A DNA stretch of 64,000 nt. Source: Paraburkholderia sediminicola. Its GTDB lineage: Bacteria; Pseudomonadota; Gammaproteobacteria; Burkholderiales; Burkholderiaceae. The position numbers and the translations under genes were made by a program. This document shows, piece by piece, positions 26,687-35,367 of the stretch (its first letter is position 1; every line of letters starts with the position of its first letter). The notes below the pieces were generated by a model, which made no database searches, was not told where the DNA came from, and worked only from the letters and a program-made list of their open reading frames with translations. The stretch spans positions 186,001 through 250,000 of the forward strand of contig NZ_CADIKC010000011.1 of the NCBI RefSeq assembly GCF_902859805.1, read 5' to 3'.

Positions 26687-26872
26687 ACTTGTCTCCTGAG
26701 GTTGAAAAGCTGCATTGGTTTCGTTTATTTGCAGCGGGGAATGCACGGCGGCGTCAGCCGGGGCGTGGATAGGCGATGGGGTGAACCATTCGGATCGTGG
26801 CAGCGCGCGCTGTGCCATGCGCTGCGGAGCGAACCGCGGGAGAAGTGAAGAAGTGAGCGCGCCTCATGGCCA

Positions 26873-28321
26873 TCAACCCGCAACGTAGGCCGTTTTCACG
26901 GCCGTCCAGAAGGCTGCGTCGGTTGCGCCATAGGCCGATGCCTTGCGACCGCCACCAGGCGCGTGATGCTCGACGGTAGTCGTCGGCAGATTGATCGTGA
27001 CGAGTCCGCATTGCGCGTGGCGGCGGAAATGCCGCGCGCGGCTCAAGGAGCGTGTGCAGATGCCGGCGCATAGACCGTAAGCGGTGTCGTTCGCGAGATG
27101 CAACGCGTGGTCGTAGTCGTCGGCTTTCAGCACGACGGCGAGCGGACCGAAGATCTCGTCTCGTGCGATGCGGTGTTCGGGTTCGCCGATAAACAATGCC
27201 GGTTCGAAAAAGTAGCCACGTGTTGCGCGCTCGAGCTGTCGGCCGCCGTGCAGCCGTTGCGCGCCTTCTTCCTGACCAACGCGGACATAGTCGAGATTGC
27301 GCTCCAACTGCGCGGCGTTGGCGACCGGACCCATATCCGTGCCGTGCTTCAGTGCGTGATCGACGTTGAGTCTCGCGAGCTTCGCCCGCAATGCGTCGAC
27401 GAACGGCTCGAACACCGCACGTTCGACGATCAACCTCGACGCAGCCGTGCTGCATTGCCCGGCGGAGCCATACGCGCCGCTGAGAGCGGCATCGACGGCG
27501 CCGTCGAGATCGGCATCGGCCAGCACCACGAAGGGATTCTTGCCGCCCATTTCCAGCTGCACGCGGGCTTGCCTTGCAGCGGCAACCTGCAGCACACGTG
27601 TGCCGGTTTCTGCCGACCCGGTGAAACTGATCGCCGCCACCAACGGATGCGCGGCGATCCGCGCGCCGACCTGCCGGCCGCTGCCCATCACGAGATTGAA
27701 TACGCCGGCCGGCAAACCGGCGCGGCTGACAATCGACGCCAGCGCCGCCGCGCAACCCGCAGCCGATTCGGCCGGTTTGAAGACCACGCAATTGCCGTGG
27801 GCGAGGGCGGCGCCGATCCTGGCGGCGGCAATCGCCAGCGGCGCACTCCAAGGCGCGATGATGCCGATGACGCCGAGCGGTTCGCGCGTCACGTCGATCT
27901 CGACACCGGCGCGCGCCGATGCCACAGGCTCGGCAAACGCGCGGAGCGCCTCGGCGGCGAAGAATTTGAAAATCTGGCCGGCGCGCGTGGCTTCGGTCAA
28001 GGCTTCGGGCAACGGCTTGCCGATCTCGCGCGCGAGCAGCCGACCGAGTTCGTCGCGTCGCGCCAGCATCTCGCTGCCGATCGCATCGAGCGCATCCGCG
28101 CGGCGCTGCGCCGAACCCAGCGACCATTCGCGGAACGCCGCGCCGGCAGCTTCGATAGCCGTATCGGTTTGCCTTGCATCGGCCCGCACGTAGTCGCCGA
28201 CCGGTTCATCCAGATCCGACGGATTGAGCGACACGCCGGTGGTCGCGCCCGTCTCCCATCCGCCATTGATGTAATGGCGGAACGGACTGGCAACGAGCGG
28301 GACGAGCGGATCGCGATTCAT
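26873..28321 (-). CDS. Aldehyde dehydrogenase, probable 2-oxoglutarate semialdehyde dehydrogenase; catalytic Asn replaced by Ser
   Basis: An NAD(P)-dependent aldehyde dehydrogenase of 482 residues, closest in feel to 2-ketoglutarate semialdehyde dehydrogenases that finish the oxidative pentose route. Seen are GNCVVFKPAE, FTGSAETG, LEMGGKNPFVV with the general-base Glu, and nucleophile Cys in SAGQCSTA, then DEIFGPLAVV. The motif that normally reads APWNFP, whose Asn stabilises the thiohemiacetal, is here APWSAP; the codons are unambiguous. The C-terminus is Gly/His rich (TTVEHHAPGGGRKASAYG). It starts the minus-strand ara cluster, 186 bp ahead of araF, and is divergent from a LysR-type gene. 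Activity may be altered. Confidence 0.87.
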   Translation of the reverse strand: MNRDPLVPLVASPFRHYINGGWETGATTGVSLNPSDLDEPVGDYVRADARQTDTAIEAAGAAFREWSLGSAQRRADALDAIGSEMLARRDELGRLLAREIGKPLPEALTEATRAGQIFKFFAAEALRAFAEPVASARAGVEIDVTREPLGVIGIIAPWSAPLAIAAARIGAALAHGNCVVFKPAESAAGCAAALASIVSRAGLPAGVFNLVMGSGRQVGARIAAHPLVAAISFTGSAETGTRVLQVAAARQARVQLEMGGKNPFVVLADADLDGAVDAALSGAYGSAGQCSTAASRLIVERAVFEPFVDALRAKLARLNVDHALKHGTDMGPVANAAQLERNLDYVRVGQEEGAQRLHGGRQLERATRGYFFEPALFIGEPEHRIARDEIFGPLAVVLKADDYDHALHLANDTAYGLCAGICTRSLSRARHFRRHAQCGLVTINLPTTTVEHHAPGGGRKASAYGATDAAFWTAVKTAYVAG

Positions 28322-28413
28322 CGACGGGAGGGCGCCACATGGGGAAGCTCAGAAAGTCCACGAATGGTATGAGCCGCCCCAATAACTTTCCAATCCCTTT
28401 TTCGGCCATCCCG

Positions 28414-28429
28414 ATATCAATTTCGATAT
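28414..28429. promoter_or_regulatory. Candidate LysR-type operator
   Basis: ATATC-N6-GATAT is a perfect dyad of the T-N11-A type in the 177-bp divergent region between the aldehyde dehydrogenase and LysR genes. The position suits autoregulation by the LysR protein and control of the ara operon. Confidence 0.5.
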
Positions 28430-28498
28430 GGCATGATGGTGACTCGACGACGGCAAATCGTGCGATAGACGGCATCGAGCCGCATAGGGAGACAGGCC

Positions 28499-29476
28499 AT
28501 GACGCGTAGCTACTCGAACTGGTTCGTGCGGGCGCGGCTTAAAACACGGCAGTTGCTGCTGCTCGCGGCAATGGAAGAGGAGGGCAACGTCCGGCGCGCC
28601 GCCGACGTGCTCGGCATGACCCAGCCTGCCGCGTCGAGGCTCCTGAAAGAGCTGGAGGACATGCTGGAGGTGAGTCTGTTCGACCGCACGCCGCACGGCA
28701 TGCACGCCACGCTGTATGGCGAAGTGATGATCCGTCACGCGCGCATGGTGCTCTCGAATCTTAGCCACGCGCACGATGAAATCTCGGCACTACGCGCCGG
28801 TCTGGCCGGCCAGGTGCGGATCGGCGTGATCGCCGCGGCCGCTGCGACGATGGTGCCGCGCGCCATCGCCAGCGTGAAGGAGCGCTATCCGCAGTTGCAA
28901 ATCTGGGTAGAGGTGGAAACGTCGGACGTAATGTTGCCGAAGCTCGCCGAAGGCGAACTGGATATCATGATCGGCCGGGTGCTGGAGCGGCAGAACCAGT
29001 TCAAGGCGGAAGTCCGCTACGAACCGCTCGCCGACGAGCCGTTATGCGTGGTGGCGCGTCCCGGCCATCCTCTCGAAAATGAAACAGGTTTGACACTGCG
29101 CGGAATCGTCAACGCGAGTTGGGTTTTGCACCCGCCGGGCAGCGTATTGCGCCATCGCTTTGATCTGATGTTTTCGCAGATCGGACTGAATCCGCCTCAG
29201 AACGTCGTCAATACCAACAATTTTTTGGCGATTTCGAGCTTATTACTTCAAAGCGACATGTTGGCGGTTTTACCTGACGAAGTGGCGCGTCAGTACCAAC
29301 AGTACGGTGTTCTCAAGCAGGTACCGATCGATTTACCGTGCAGAATGGATACATTCGGTATCATCACGCGCCAGTCGCATCTGCTTTCGCCAGCGGCCTC
29401 CGTCGTGCTCGAAGCCTTACGGGCAGCCGCTGCCGAGGTGTATGGCACCGCTTTCGAGCCGACAGTGGCGCGATAA
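28499..29476 (+). CDS. LysR family transcriptional regulator of the arabinose cluster
   Basis: A 325-residue LysR-type regulator. The N-terminal winged HTH is clear (LKTRQLLLLAAMEEEGNVRRAADVLGMTQPAASRLLKELEDMLEVSLFDRT, residues about 15-65), followed by a periplasmic-binding-like effector domain (QVRIGVIAAAAATMVP; EGELDIMIGRVL; DEPLCVVARPGHPL; LLLQSDMLAVLP). It resembles GbpR-type regulators found beside sugar ABC transporters. Divergent from the aldehyde dehydrogenase gene, it is the obvious candidate to control ara gene expression, probably with L-arabinose or an oxidation product as effector. Confidence 0.9.
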   Translation: MTRSYSNWFVRARLKTRQLLLLAAMEEEGNVRRAADVLGMTQPAASRLLKELEDMLEVSLFDRTPHGMHATLYGEVMIRHARMVLSNLSHAHDEISALRAGLAGQVRIGVIAAAAATMVPRAIASVKERYPQLQIWVEVETSDVMLPKLAEGELDIMIGRVLERQNQFKAEVRYEPLADEPLCVVARPGHPLENETGLTLRGIVNASWVLHPPGSVLRHRFDLMFSQIGLNPPQNVVNTNNFLAISSLLLQSDMLAVLPDEVARQYQQYGVLKQVPIDLPCRMDTFGIITRQSHLLSPAASVVLEALRAAAAEVYGTAFEPTVAR

Positions 29477-29629
29477 ATGCTTCTCCCGTTGCAATAGTCG
29501 CAATTGCAGCCGGTTTTTTCGGCCCGGGAGGAACACGCGATGTACAACAAACACGGAAAACGGCAACGCGCCGTCGACGATTCTTTTTCTGTTCGCTCCG
29601 GTGGAGCGAGCGCCTGGTTTAGTAACGGC

Positions 29630-30187
29630 ATGGCTCTTAAATCGACGATTTACAAGGCGGAACTGCAGATCGCCAACATGGACCGGCACTATTACGCCGA
29701 CCATTCCCTGACGATCGCCCGCCATCCCTCGGAAACCGACGAACGGATGATGGTCCGCGTCGCCGCGTTCGCGCTGTTCGCGCAGGAACGGCTTGAATTC
29801 TGCAAAGGTTTGTCGGACGTCGATGAACCGGACCTGTGGCAGAAGGATCTCACCGGCGCGATCGAAACCTGGATCGAAGTCGGCCAGCCGGACGAACGGC
29901 GCATTGCCAAGGCGAGCGGCCGCTCGAACGAGGTGATCGTGATCGCCTATGGCGGCCGCACATCGGACATCTGGTGGCAGGGTGTGCGCAGCAAGGTCGA
30001 ACGCATGCGCAATGTGACGGTATGGACGCTCGGCGAAGATGTCGCCGCCGCGCTCGGCTCGCTGGCCGAACGGACCATGCGTCTGCAATGCACCGTGCAG
30101 GACGGCGAAGCATGGCTCGGCAGCGCCGATGCCGATGCGGTGAAGATCGAGTGGACGGTGTTGAAGGCGCCGGCCAACGCCTGGTAG
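29630..30187 (+). CDS. yaeQ: YaeQ family protein
   Basis: A 185-residue protein that aligns along its length with Escherichia coli YaeQ: MALKSTIYKAELQIANMDR, LTIARHPSETDERMM, FALFAQERLEFCKGL, DEPDLW, WIEVGQPDERRIAKA, SDIWWQ and ADRTMRLQ-like positions (AERTMRLQCTVQDG). The fold is PD-(D/E)XK-like in other members, but the biochemical role is unclear. ATG 29630 gives the standard family start; the frame is open 126 bp further up without support. Transcribed alone on the plus strand between the LysR gene and a minus-strand VOC gene. Confidence 0.93.
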   Translation: MALKSTIYKAELQIANMDRHYYADHSLTIARHPSETDERMMVRVAAFALFAQERLEFCKGLSDVDEPDLWQKDLTGAIETWIEVGQPDERRIAKASGRSNEVIVIAYGGRTSDIWWQGVRSKVERMRNVTVWTLGEDVAAALGSLAERTMRLQCTVQDGEAWLGSADADAVKIEWTVLKAPANAW

Positions 30188-30229
30188 GCTGACAGGTTCA
30201 CGGCCTGCTAACGGCCTTGGCAGCGCCCG

Positions 30230-30655
30230 CTAAAGCGACGTGACACGCGCCGCGTCGGGTGGCCCTTTGAGTTCGACCATGTTGCCTTCCGGGTCGAACA
30301 GATACAGCGATTGCCCAAACCCATCCGCGCCATAGCGCAAAGCCGCCTCGCCAGGCCGCGCACCGTGTTCGGCCAGATGCGCCGTAAGCGCCTCGGCGTC
30401 GAACGGCTCAACCCGCAAGCACACGTGGTCCATATTTCGCCCCGCGCCCGGCACACCGTTTTCGGGGTGATCGAGCTTCGCACCGACCTTTAACAGATCG
30501 ATCAGCGAGCGCCCCGCGCGCAACTGCGTCAGGCCCAGATCGGGCTGCTCCTTCTCGACGCTGCAACCGAGCACCTCGCAGTAGAAGCGCGTCATCTCCG
30601 GAACGTTCGACGCCCGAATGACAATGTGATCGATCTCGCGAATGTGGATTTTCAT
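30230..30655 (-). CDS. VOC superfamily protein (glyoxalase/dioxygenase fold)
   Basis: A 141-residue VOC protein: IREIDHIVIRASNVPEMTRFYCEVLGC at the start (first metal-ligand His in IDHIV), DHVCLRV in the middle and LYLFDPEGNMVELKGPP at the end with a Glu ligand. This is the pattern of metal-dependent isomerases, dioxygenases and resistance proteins; the substrate is not predictable. It converges with yaeQ (42 bp between stops). The candidate sRNA lies on the same strand about 120 bp upstream, with its own terminator, so it is a separate transcript. Confidence 0.82.
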   Translation of the reverse strand: MKIHIREIDHIVIRASNVPEMTRFYCEVLGCSVEKEQPDLGLTQLRAGRSLIDLLKVGAKLDHPENGVPGAGRNMDHVCLRVEPFDAEALTAHLAEHGARPGEAALRYGADGFGQSLYLFDPEGNMVELKGPPDAARVTSL

Positions 30656-30775
30656 ATCGAACGCCCCAAGATTTGCTCGCAGAACGGATGAACAGCCACC
30701 AGTGTAGGAGAAAGGACGGCACCGCGAGAGCGGGCGATAAACCCGCCACGAGGGGCAGATCAGAAATGTTCAGAC

Positions 30776-30840
30776 GAAAAAAAGCCCGCTCTATGTGGAG
30801 CGGGCTGAATCCATATCAGGAGGAGACATGGAGGAGACAG
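30776..30840 (-). ncRNA. Candidate trans-acting small RNA with two CUCCUCC (anti-Shine-Dalgarno) motifs
   Basis: On the minus strand a near-consensus sigma-70 promoter (TTGCGT, 17 bp, TATATT) is followed within about 7 bp by an RNA of about 65 nt that reads ..CUGUCUCCUCCAUGUCUCCUCCUGAUAUGG.. in two tandem 11-nt units, then a 9-bp GC stem (AGCCCGCTC/GAGCGGGCT) and a U tract. Both copies of CUCCUCC are single-stranded in the simplest fold and complementary to Shine-Dalgarno sequences. No ORF is present. Small RNAs with this motif are known to repress translation of several targets in proteobacteria, including Burkholderia; whether this is an orthologue of a named one I cannot confirm. Confidence 0.75.
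30783..30806 (-). terminator. Intrinsic terminator of the candidate sRNA
   Basis: A perfect 9-bp stem, AGCCCGCTC/GAGCGGGCT, with a 6-nt loop, followed on the minus strand by seven T. There is no protein-coding gene upstream on this strand, which is why it points to a small RNA. Confidence 0.85.
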
Positions 30841-30845
30841 GTACT

Positions 30846-30874
30846 AATATACACATGGGGTTGATGCGACGCAA
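30846..30874 (-). promoter_or_regulatory. Sigma-70-type promoter of the candidate sRNA
   Basis: Minus-strand TTGCGT (30869-30874) and TATATT (30846-30851) are separated by exactly 17 bp, placing the start at about 30838-30842. Confidence 0.75.
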
Positions 30875-30892
30875 TAACTTTTTAAGGGAAAA

Positions 30893-30904
30893 CCCGATAT
30901 CGGG
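30893..30904. promoter_or_regulatory. 12-bp perfect palindrome upstream of the sRNA promoter
   Basis: CCCGATATCGGG is centred near -60 relative to the predicted sRNA start, a position typical of an activator site. It could equally belong to the divergent ada promoter. Confidence 0.4.
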
Positions 30905-31052
30905 CCAAATTGTCGCAGTTTGAGGCGAAACGGGCGCCCGGCGGGGCTTCGGGCCCTACGAGGAAGCGCAATGACAGAGCAAGAACCGGGGCGTAGTGTT
31001 TCAGCATGCGGCCTACATTGGTGAGCATCGACACCGACATTCCGGGACCATC

Positions 31053-32228
31053 ATGAACCGCACCGACACTACCGAAATCAGCAACGAAGCCGCCGCCAGC
31101 ACGTCGCGCTGGACCACCGACGCTGAGCGTTGGGAGGCGGTCACCCACCGCGACCCGCAGGCCGACGGCGCGTTCTTCTTCGCCGTCAAAACGACGGGCG
31201 TGTTCTGCCGTCCGTCGTGCGCGTCGCGCCAGCCGCGTCGCGAGAATGTCGCGTTCTTCACGGACGCAAACGCCGCGCGCGCTGCGGGCTATCGCGATTG
31301 CAAGCGTTGCCAGCCGGGCGGCCTGCCGCGCGAGCTGGAGATCGTCAATCGCGCGTGCGCCGCGCTGGATGCCGATCCGCAGCAACGCCTCACGCTCGCG
31401 CAGTTGAGCGACGCGGTGCACGTCAGCCCGTTCCACTTGCAGCGTCTGTTCAAGCGCGTGGTGGGTGTCTCGCCGCGTCAGTATCAGGCCGCGCAGCGCG
31501 GCGCCGCGCTGCGCGATGCGCTGCAGAGCGGGTCGGACGTGACGCGCGCCACGCTCGACGCCGGCTTCGGCTCGCCATCGCGGATGTACGACAGCGCTTC
31601 AGCCGAATTGGGCATGGCGCCATCCGCGTTTCGCCGCAAAGGCGCCGGGCTTACCGTGCGCTACGCCAGCGCGCCGACCTCGCTCGGCTTCGTCCTGATC
31701 GCGGCAACCGACAAAGGCATCTGCAAAATCGGTTTCGGCGACGACGCGGCGATGCTCGTCGACGATCTGCGCGGCGAGTTTGCCAACGCCGAACTGGTCG
31801 AGGACGCAACGCGGCTCGCACCGTTCATCGCCCAGATCGATGCCTATCTGCGCGGCTCCCGCCAGGACTTCGATCTGCCGCTGGATATCGCCGCCACCGC
31901 GTTCCGGCAACGTGTATGGGACGCGCTGCGGCGCATTCCCTACGGTGAGACGCGCAGCTATTCGCAGATCGCGGAAGCGGTCGGCTCACCTCGGGCCGTA
32001 CGCGCAGTGGCGAGCGCGTGCGCGACGAATCCGGTCGCGCTGGCGATTCCATGTCACCGTGTCGTGCAGAAGGGTGGGGCGCTGGCGGGATATCGCTGGG
32101 GCCTGCCGCGCAAGGCTGCACTGCTCGACAACGAAGCCCAGCACGCAGGCGACGTTTCGCGCGACGAACCCAAGCGCCGCGAGCACGCGGCCATCACAAC
32201 TACCACCAACCTGGACCATGCCGCGTGA
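31053..32228 (+). CDS. ada: Bifunctional regulator/O6-methylguanine-DNA methyltransferase Ada
   Basis: Ada repairs methyl phosphotriesters and O6-methylguanine by self-methylation and, once methylated, activates the adaptive response. The 391 residues hold an N-Ada zinc domain (FFAVKTTGVFCRPSCASR with acceptor Cys, plus CKRC), an AraC-type HTH (LAQLSDAVHVSPFHLQRLFKRVVGVSPRQYQ), an RNase-H-like spacer and the C-terminal methyltransferase with PCHRVV nucleophile. ATG 31053 gives the usual N-terminus. Its stop overlaps the alkA GTG start (GTGA), so the two are translationally coupled. A long His/Thr-rich tail follows PCHRVV. Confidence 0.94.
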   Translation: MNRTDTTEISNEAAASTSRWTTDAERWEAVTHRDPQADGAFFFAVKTTGVFCRPSCASRQPRRENVAFFTDANAARAAGYRDCKRCQPGGLPRELEIVNRACAALDADPQQRLTLAQLSDAVHVSPFHLQRLFKRVVGVSPRQYQAAQRGAALRDALQSGSDVTRATLDAGFGSPSRMYDSASAELGMAPSAFRRKGAGLTVRYASAPTSLGFVLIAATDKGICKIGFGDDAAMLVDDLRGEFANAELVEDATRLAPFIAQIDAYLRGSRQDFDLPLDIAATAFRQRVWDALRRIPYGETRSYSQIAEAVGSPRAVRAVASACATNPVALAIPCHRVVQKGGALAGYRWGLPRKAALLDNEAQHAGDVSRDEPKRREHAAITTTTNLDHAA

Positions 32229-33142
32229 GCACGCTTGACGACGTCGCAACACTCGAACTGCCTTTCAAACCACCCTTCGACTGGCCGCGCCTGCTGCGCT
32301 TTTTCGGCGGGCGCGCGACGCCTGGCGTCGAAGCCGTCGAAGACGGCGCGTATCGCCGCGCGATCGATTGGGCCGGCGACAGCGGCACGCTGACCGTGCG
32401 CCTGCATCCGCGCAAGCGCTGCATCGTCGCGAACATCGACGGCCCTGCGAGCCGTCACGCCGAGGCGCTCGCCGCGCCGATCGCGAGGATGTTCGACCTG
32501 CACGCCGACCCGAAGAAGATCGGCAACGAACTGGCCGCCGACCCATGGCTGTCGCCCTTGATCGAAGCGGTGCCGGGTTTGCGCGTACCGGGTGCGTGGT
32601 CGGGTTTCGAGCTGGTGGTGCGCGCGATCGTCGGGCAGCAGGTTAGCGTGAAGGCGGCGACCACGATCATCGGACGATTGGTGCAGCGTGCCGGCGAGCG
32701 CATCGACGGTCATCCGCATGAGAACACCGCGTGGCGCTTTCCCACGCCCGCCGCGCTCGCGGCAGTGGATCTGGAAAAGATCGGCATGCCGGGTAAACGC
32801 GTAGCGGCGTTGCAGGGATTCGCGCAGGCGGTCGCTTCGGGCGACGTGCCGCTCGACAGCAACGTCGCCGATGCCGACAGCCTGCGCGCAGCGTTGCTTG
32901 CACTGCCTGGCATCGGGCCGTGGACCGTCGAGTATGTGGCGATGCGTGCATGGCGTGATGCCGACGCCTGGCCCGCATGGGACCTCGTGCTGATGCAGTC
33001 GATCTGCGCGCGCGACCCGTCGCTCGTGCGGCCTACGCAGCAACGCACCCGCACCGACACATGGCGGCCGTGGCGCGCGTACGCGGCAATGCATCTGTGG
33101 AACGAGGTGGCGGATCGGGCCGGCGCCGCGCGCGGGGGCTGA
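32225..33142 (+). CDS. alkA: DNA-3-methyladenine glycosylase II AlkA
   Basis: AlkA removes alkylated purines from DNA and is the standard partner of Ada. The 305-residue protein has the AlkA N-terminal fold (FDWPRLLRFFGGRATPGVEAV) and the helix-hairpin-helix glycosylase domain (LPGIGPWTVEYVAMRAW) with the catalytic Asp in the following loop (AWDLVLMQ). The C-terminal motif WRPWRAYAAMHLW is as in Escherichia coli. The start is GTG 32225, overlapping the ada stop, and there is no better ATG. Expected to be induced by methylated Ada. Confidence 0.93.
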   Translation: MSTLDDVATLELPFKPPFDWPRLLRFFGGRATPGVEAVEDGAYRRAIDWAGDSGTLTVRLHPRKRCIVANIDGPASRHAEALAAPIARMFDLHADPKKIGNELAADPWLSPLIEAVPGLRVPGAWSGFELVVRAIVGQQVSVKAATTIIGRLVQRAGERIDGHPHENTAWRFPTPAALAAVDLEKIGMPGKRVAALQGFAQAVASGDVPLDSNVADADSLRAALLALPGIGPWTVEYVAMRAWRDADAWPAWDLVLMQSICARDPSLVRPTQQRTRTDTWRPWRAYAAMHLWNEVADRAGAARGG

Positions 33143-33433
33143 CGTGGTGTTGTAGTCGGCGAGAAGGGCCGCACGGAACTGACGCACCGTGGGCAGGCGG
33201 CTAGCGCGGCAGCGGCACTCGGGACGGACGACGCTACGCGAATCGCGCGTCGCGGCGCGTGAAGGGTAGCGTAAGGCGCAGGGCGGCCCATTTCGTACCG
33301 GAATCAGGCCAGCTTGTGTCGTCGGAAGGCCGTCCGGAGTGGCCTCAAGCAGCCGTCGTGGCGAGATGTTAAAGTGCCCGCTACCCGAAAATTCCGCCGA
33401 ACGTTGTCAACCGCGCAGTGCTGCACCTGAGCA

Positions 33434-35092
33434 GTGAAGCGGCACATGGCGGCCGACAACGCCCGACTCGCATCAATGCCAAACACGACACCTTCCCGCA
33501 CGAACGACGCGTTTTCGCACCGCCTGTCCGTGCTGACCACAGGCCCGCAGCGCGACGCGCTAATACGCGGCCTGCGCGGCATCGAAAAGGAAAGCTTGCG
33601 CGTGACGCACGACGGCAAGCTCGCCATGACGCCGCATTCGCGCGCGCTCGGCTCGGCGCTCACGCATCCGTCGCTCACCACCGACTATTCCGAAGCATTG
33701 CTCGAACTGATCACGCCGGCTGAACACGACGTCGCGATCACGCTCGAGAAACTCGATACGCTGCATCGTTTCGTCTACGCAGAACTCGGCGACGAGATCT
33801 TGTGGAACAACTCGATGCCCGGCCTGCTGCCTGAAACGGACGAAGGCATTCCGATCGCGCATTACGGCACGTCGAATATCGGCAAACTGAAGTACGTGTA
33901 CCGCATTGGCCTCGCGCTCCGTTACGGCCGCACGATGCAGTGCATTGCAGGCATCCACTACAACTATTCGCTGAACGAAGAAGTGTGGCGGGTATTGCAT
34001 GCCGACCAGCAATCCACGGCAAACGCGGTCGATTTCCAGTCTGACCGTTACCTCGCGCTGATCCGCAATTTCCGCCGCACCAACTGGCTGCTGATGTACC
34101 TGTTCGGCGCATCGCCGGCACTGGATCGCCGCTTCCTGCGCGATCGCCAGCACACGCTCGAAACATTCGACGCCGACACGCTGTATCGCCCGTACGCGAC
34201 CAGCTTGCGCATGAGCGACCTCGGCTACTCGAACACTACAGCGCAAGCCGCGCTGCACGCCGACTACGACACCTTGCCCGGCTACCTCGACGCGCTCGCG
34301 AAGGCCGTGAGCCAGCCGTATCCCGCGTACGAGGCGATCGGCACGCAACGCGACGGCGAGTGGGTTCAGATCAACACGAACGTACTGCAGATCGAAAACG
34401 AGTTCTATTCGACGATCCGTCCGAAGCGCGTCACGCATCCCGGCGAGCGCCCGCTGCACGCGCTGGCTGCGCGCGGCGTGCAATACGTCGAAGTGCGCTG
34501 CATGGACATCGATCCGTTCGAGCCGACCGGCATTTCGCTGGAGACGTCACGTTTTCTGGATGCCTACCTGCTGGTCTGCGCACTCGACGACAGCGCGACG
34601 CTGCCGCCGGACGCGTACGCGGAGGCCAATCAGAACTTCGGCCGCGTAACGATGGAAGGCCGCAAACCGGGCCTCGAACTGACGCGCGACGGCAACCCGA
34701 TCGCGATGACAGACTGGGCAAACGAACTGCTCGTCAAGATCGACGCGGCTGCGGCAACGCTCGATGCGCTGCACGGCGGCGACTCACACGCACGCGCCGT
34801 GGCGGTTCAACGGGCAAAACTGGCGGATGCCTCGCTGACACCGTCCGCACGCGTATTACAGACAATGCGCGACAAGCAGCAGAGCTTCCTCGCCTTTGGC
34901 CTTGAGCAAAGCGAAGCGCACGCCGCCTATTTCCGCGCGCGCCCGCTGGATGCCGCGCAGACAAAAGAATTCGCCGACCTCGCGACGCAATCGCTCGCGG
35001 AGCAAGCCAAGCTCGAACGGGAAGAGGTGGGTTCATTCGACGCATTCGTTGCGGCCTACAGGGCGTACACGTTGAACCGGTTTAGCGTCTAA
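33434..35092 (+). CDS. gshA: Glutamate-cysteine ligase GshA
   Basis: GshA makes gamma-glutamylcysteine, the first step to glutathione. The 552-residue frame matches the proteobacterial GshA group: RDALIRGLRGIEKESLRVT, LGSALTHPSLTTDYSEALLELITP, LDTLHRFVYAELGDEILWNNSMPG, CIAGIHYNYSL, LLMYLFGASPA, EVRCMDIDPFEPTGIS and QNFGRVTMEGRKPG. Starts are uncertain: GTG 33434, ATG 33446 and ATG 33479 are all in frame and none has a strong Shine-Dalgarno; conserved sequence begins well after all three. Two terminator hairpins follow the stop. Confidence 0.93.
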   Translation: MKRHMAADNARLASMPNTTPSRTNDAFSHRLSVLTTGPQRDALIRGLRGIEKESLRVTHDGKLAMTPHSRALGSALTHPSLTTDYSEALLELITPAEHDVAITLEKLDTLHRFVYAELGDEILWNNSMPGLLPETDEGIPIAHYGTSNIGKLKYVYRIGLALRYGRTMQCIAGIHYNYSLNEEVWRVLHADQQSTANAVDFQSDRYLALIRNFRRTNWLLMYLFGASPALDRRFLRDRQHTLETFDADTLYRPYATSLRMSDLGYSNTTAQAALHADYDTLPGYLDALAKAVSQPYPAYEAIGTQRDGEWVQINTNVLQIENEFYSTIRPKRVTHPGERPLHALAARGVQYVEVRCMDIDPFEPTGISLETSRFLDAYLLVCALDDSATLPPDAYAEANQNFGRVTMEGRKPGLELTRDGNPIAMTDWANELLVKIDAAAATLDALHGGDSHARAVAVQRAKLADASLTPSARVLQTMRDKQQSFLAFGLEQSEAHAAYFRARPLDAAQTKEFADLATQSLAEQAKLEREEVGSFDAFVAAYRAYTLNRFSV

Positions 35093-35138
35093 ACGACGAA
35101 CGCAGGCAGCACGTCGGAAAAAGCAGGCTAAGAACCAA

Positions 35139-35168
35139 TGCCGTTCAGTTATCGCTGAACGGCATTTT
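35139..35168 (+). terminator. Intrinsic terminator of gshA
   Basis: TGCCGTTCAG and CTGAACGGCA form a perfect 10-bp stem around TTATCG, followed by TTTT, 46 bp after the gshA stop. Confidence 0.85.
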
Positions 35169-35183
35169 CATTTGCGAAGCAGG

Positions 35184-35210
35184 AAGCGGCCTCGGCAGGC
35201 CGCTTTTTTA
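35184..35210 (+). terminator. Second intrinsic terminator
   Basis: AAGCGGCCT-CGGC-AGGCCGCTT followed by T6, in tandem with the preceding terminator. The pair should insulate gshA from the lipoprotein gene. Confidence 0.85.
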
Positions 35211-35367
35211 TTGCGCCCAGGTAACGTCTACGCAAAGCGCCGCTGTTGGCGCGACCGTATCGGCAAAATCTCCGTCCGTTTAACCATTCGCAAATGCGTA
35301 TGAAACACCGTGCCGGGGATACGGTCCAACTTAGACGACACGCTCCAGAGAGGGAGGCTTCACCGCG

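Noticed and set aside
30673..30864. 63-codon plus-strand frame across the sRNA region
   Set aside because: No signals. The region is better explained by a minus-strand promoter, RNA and terminator.
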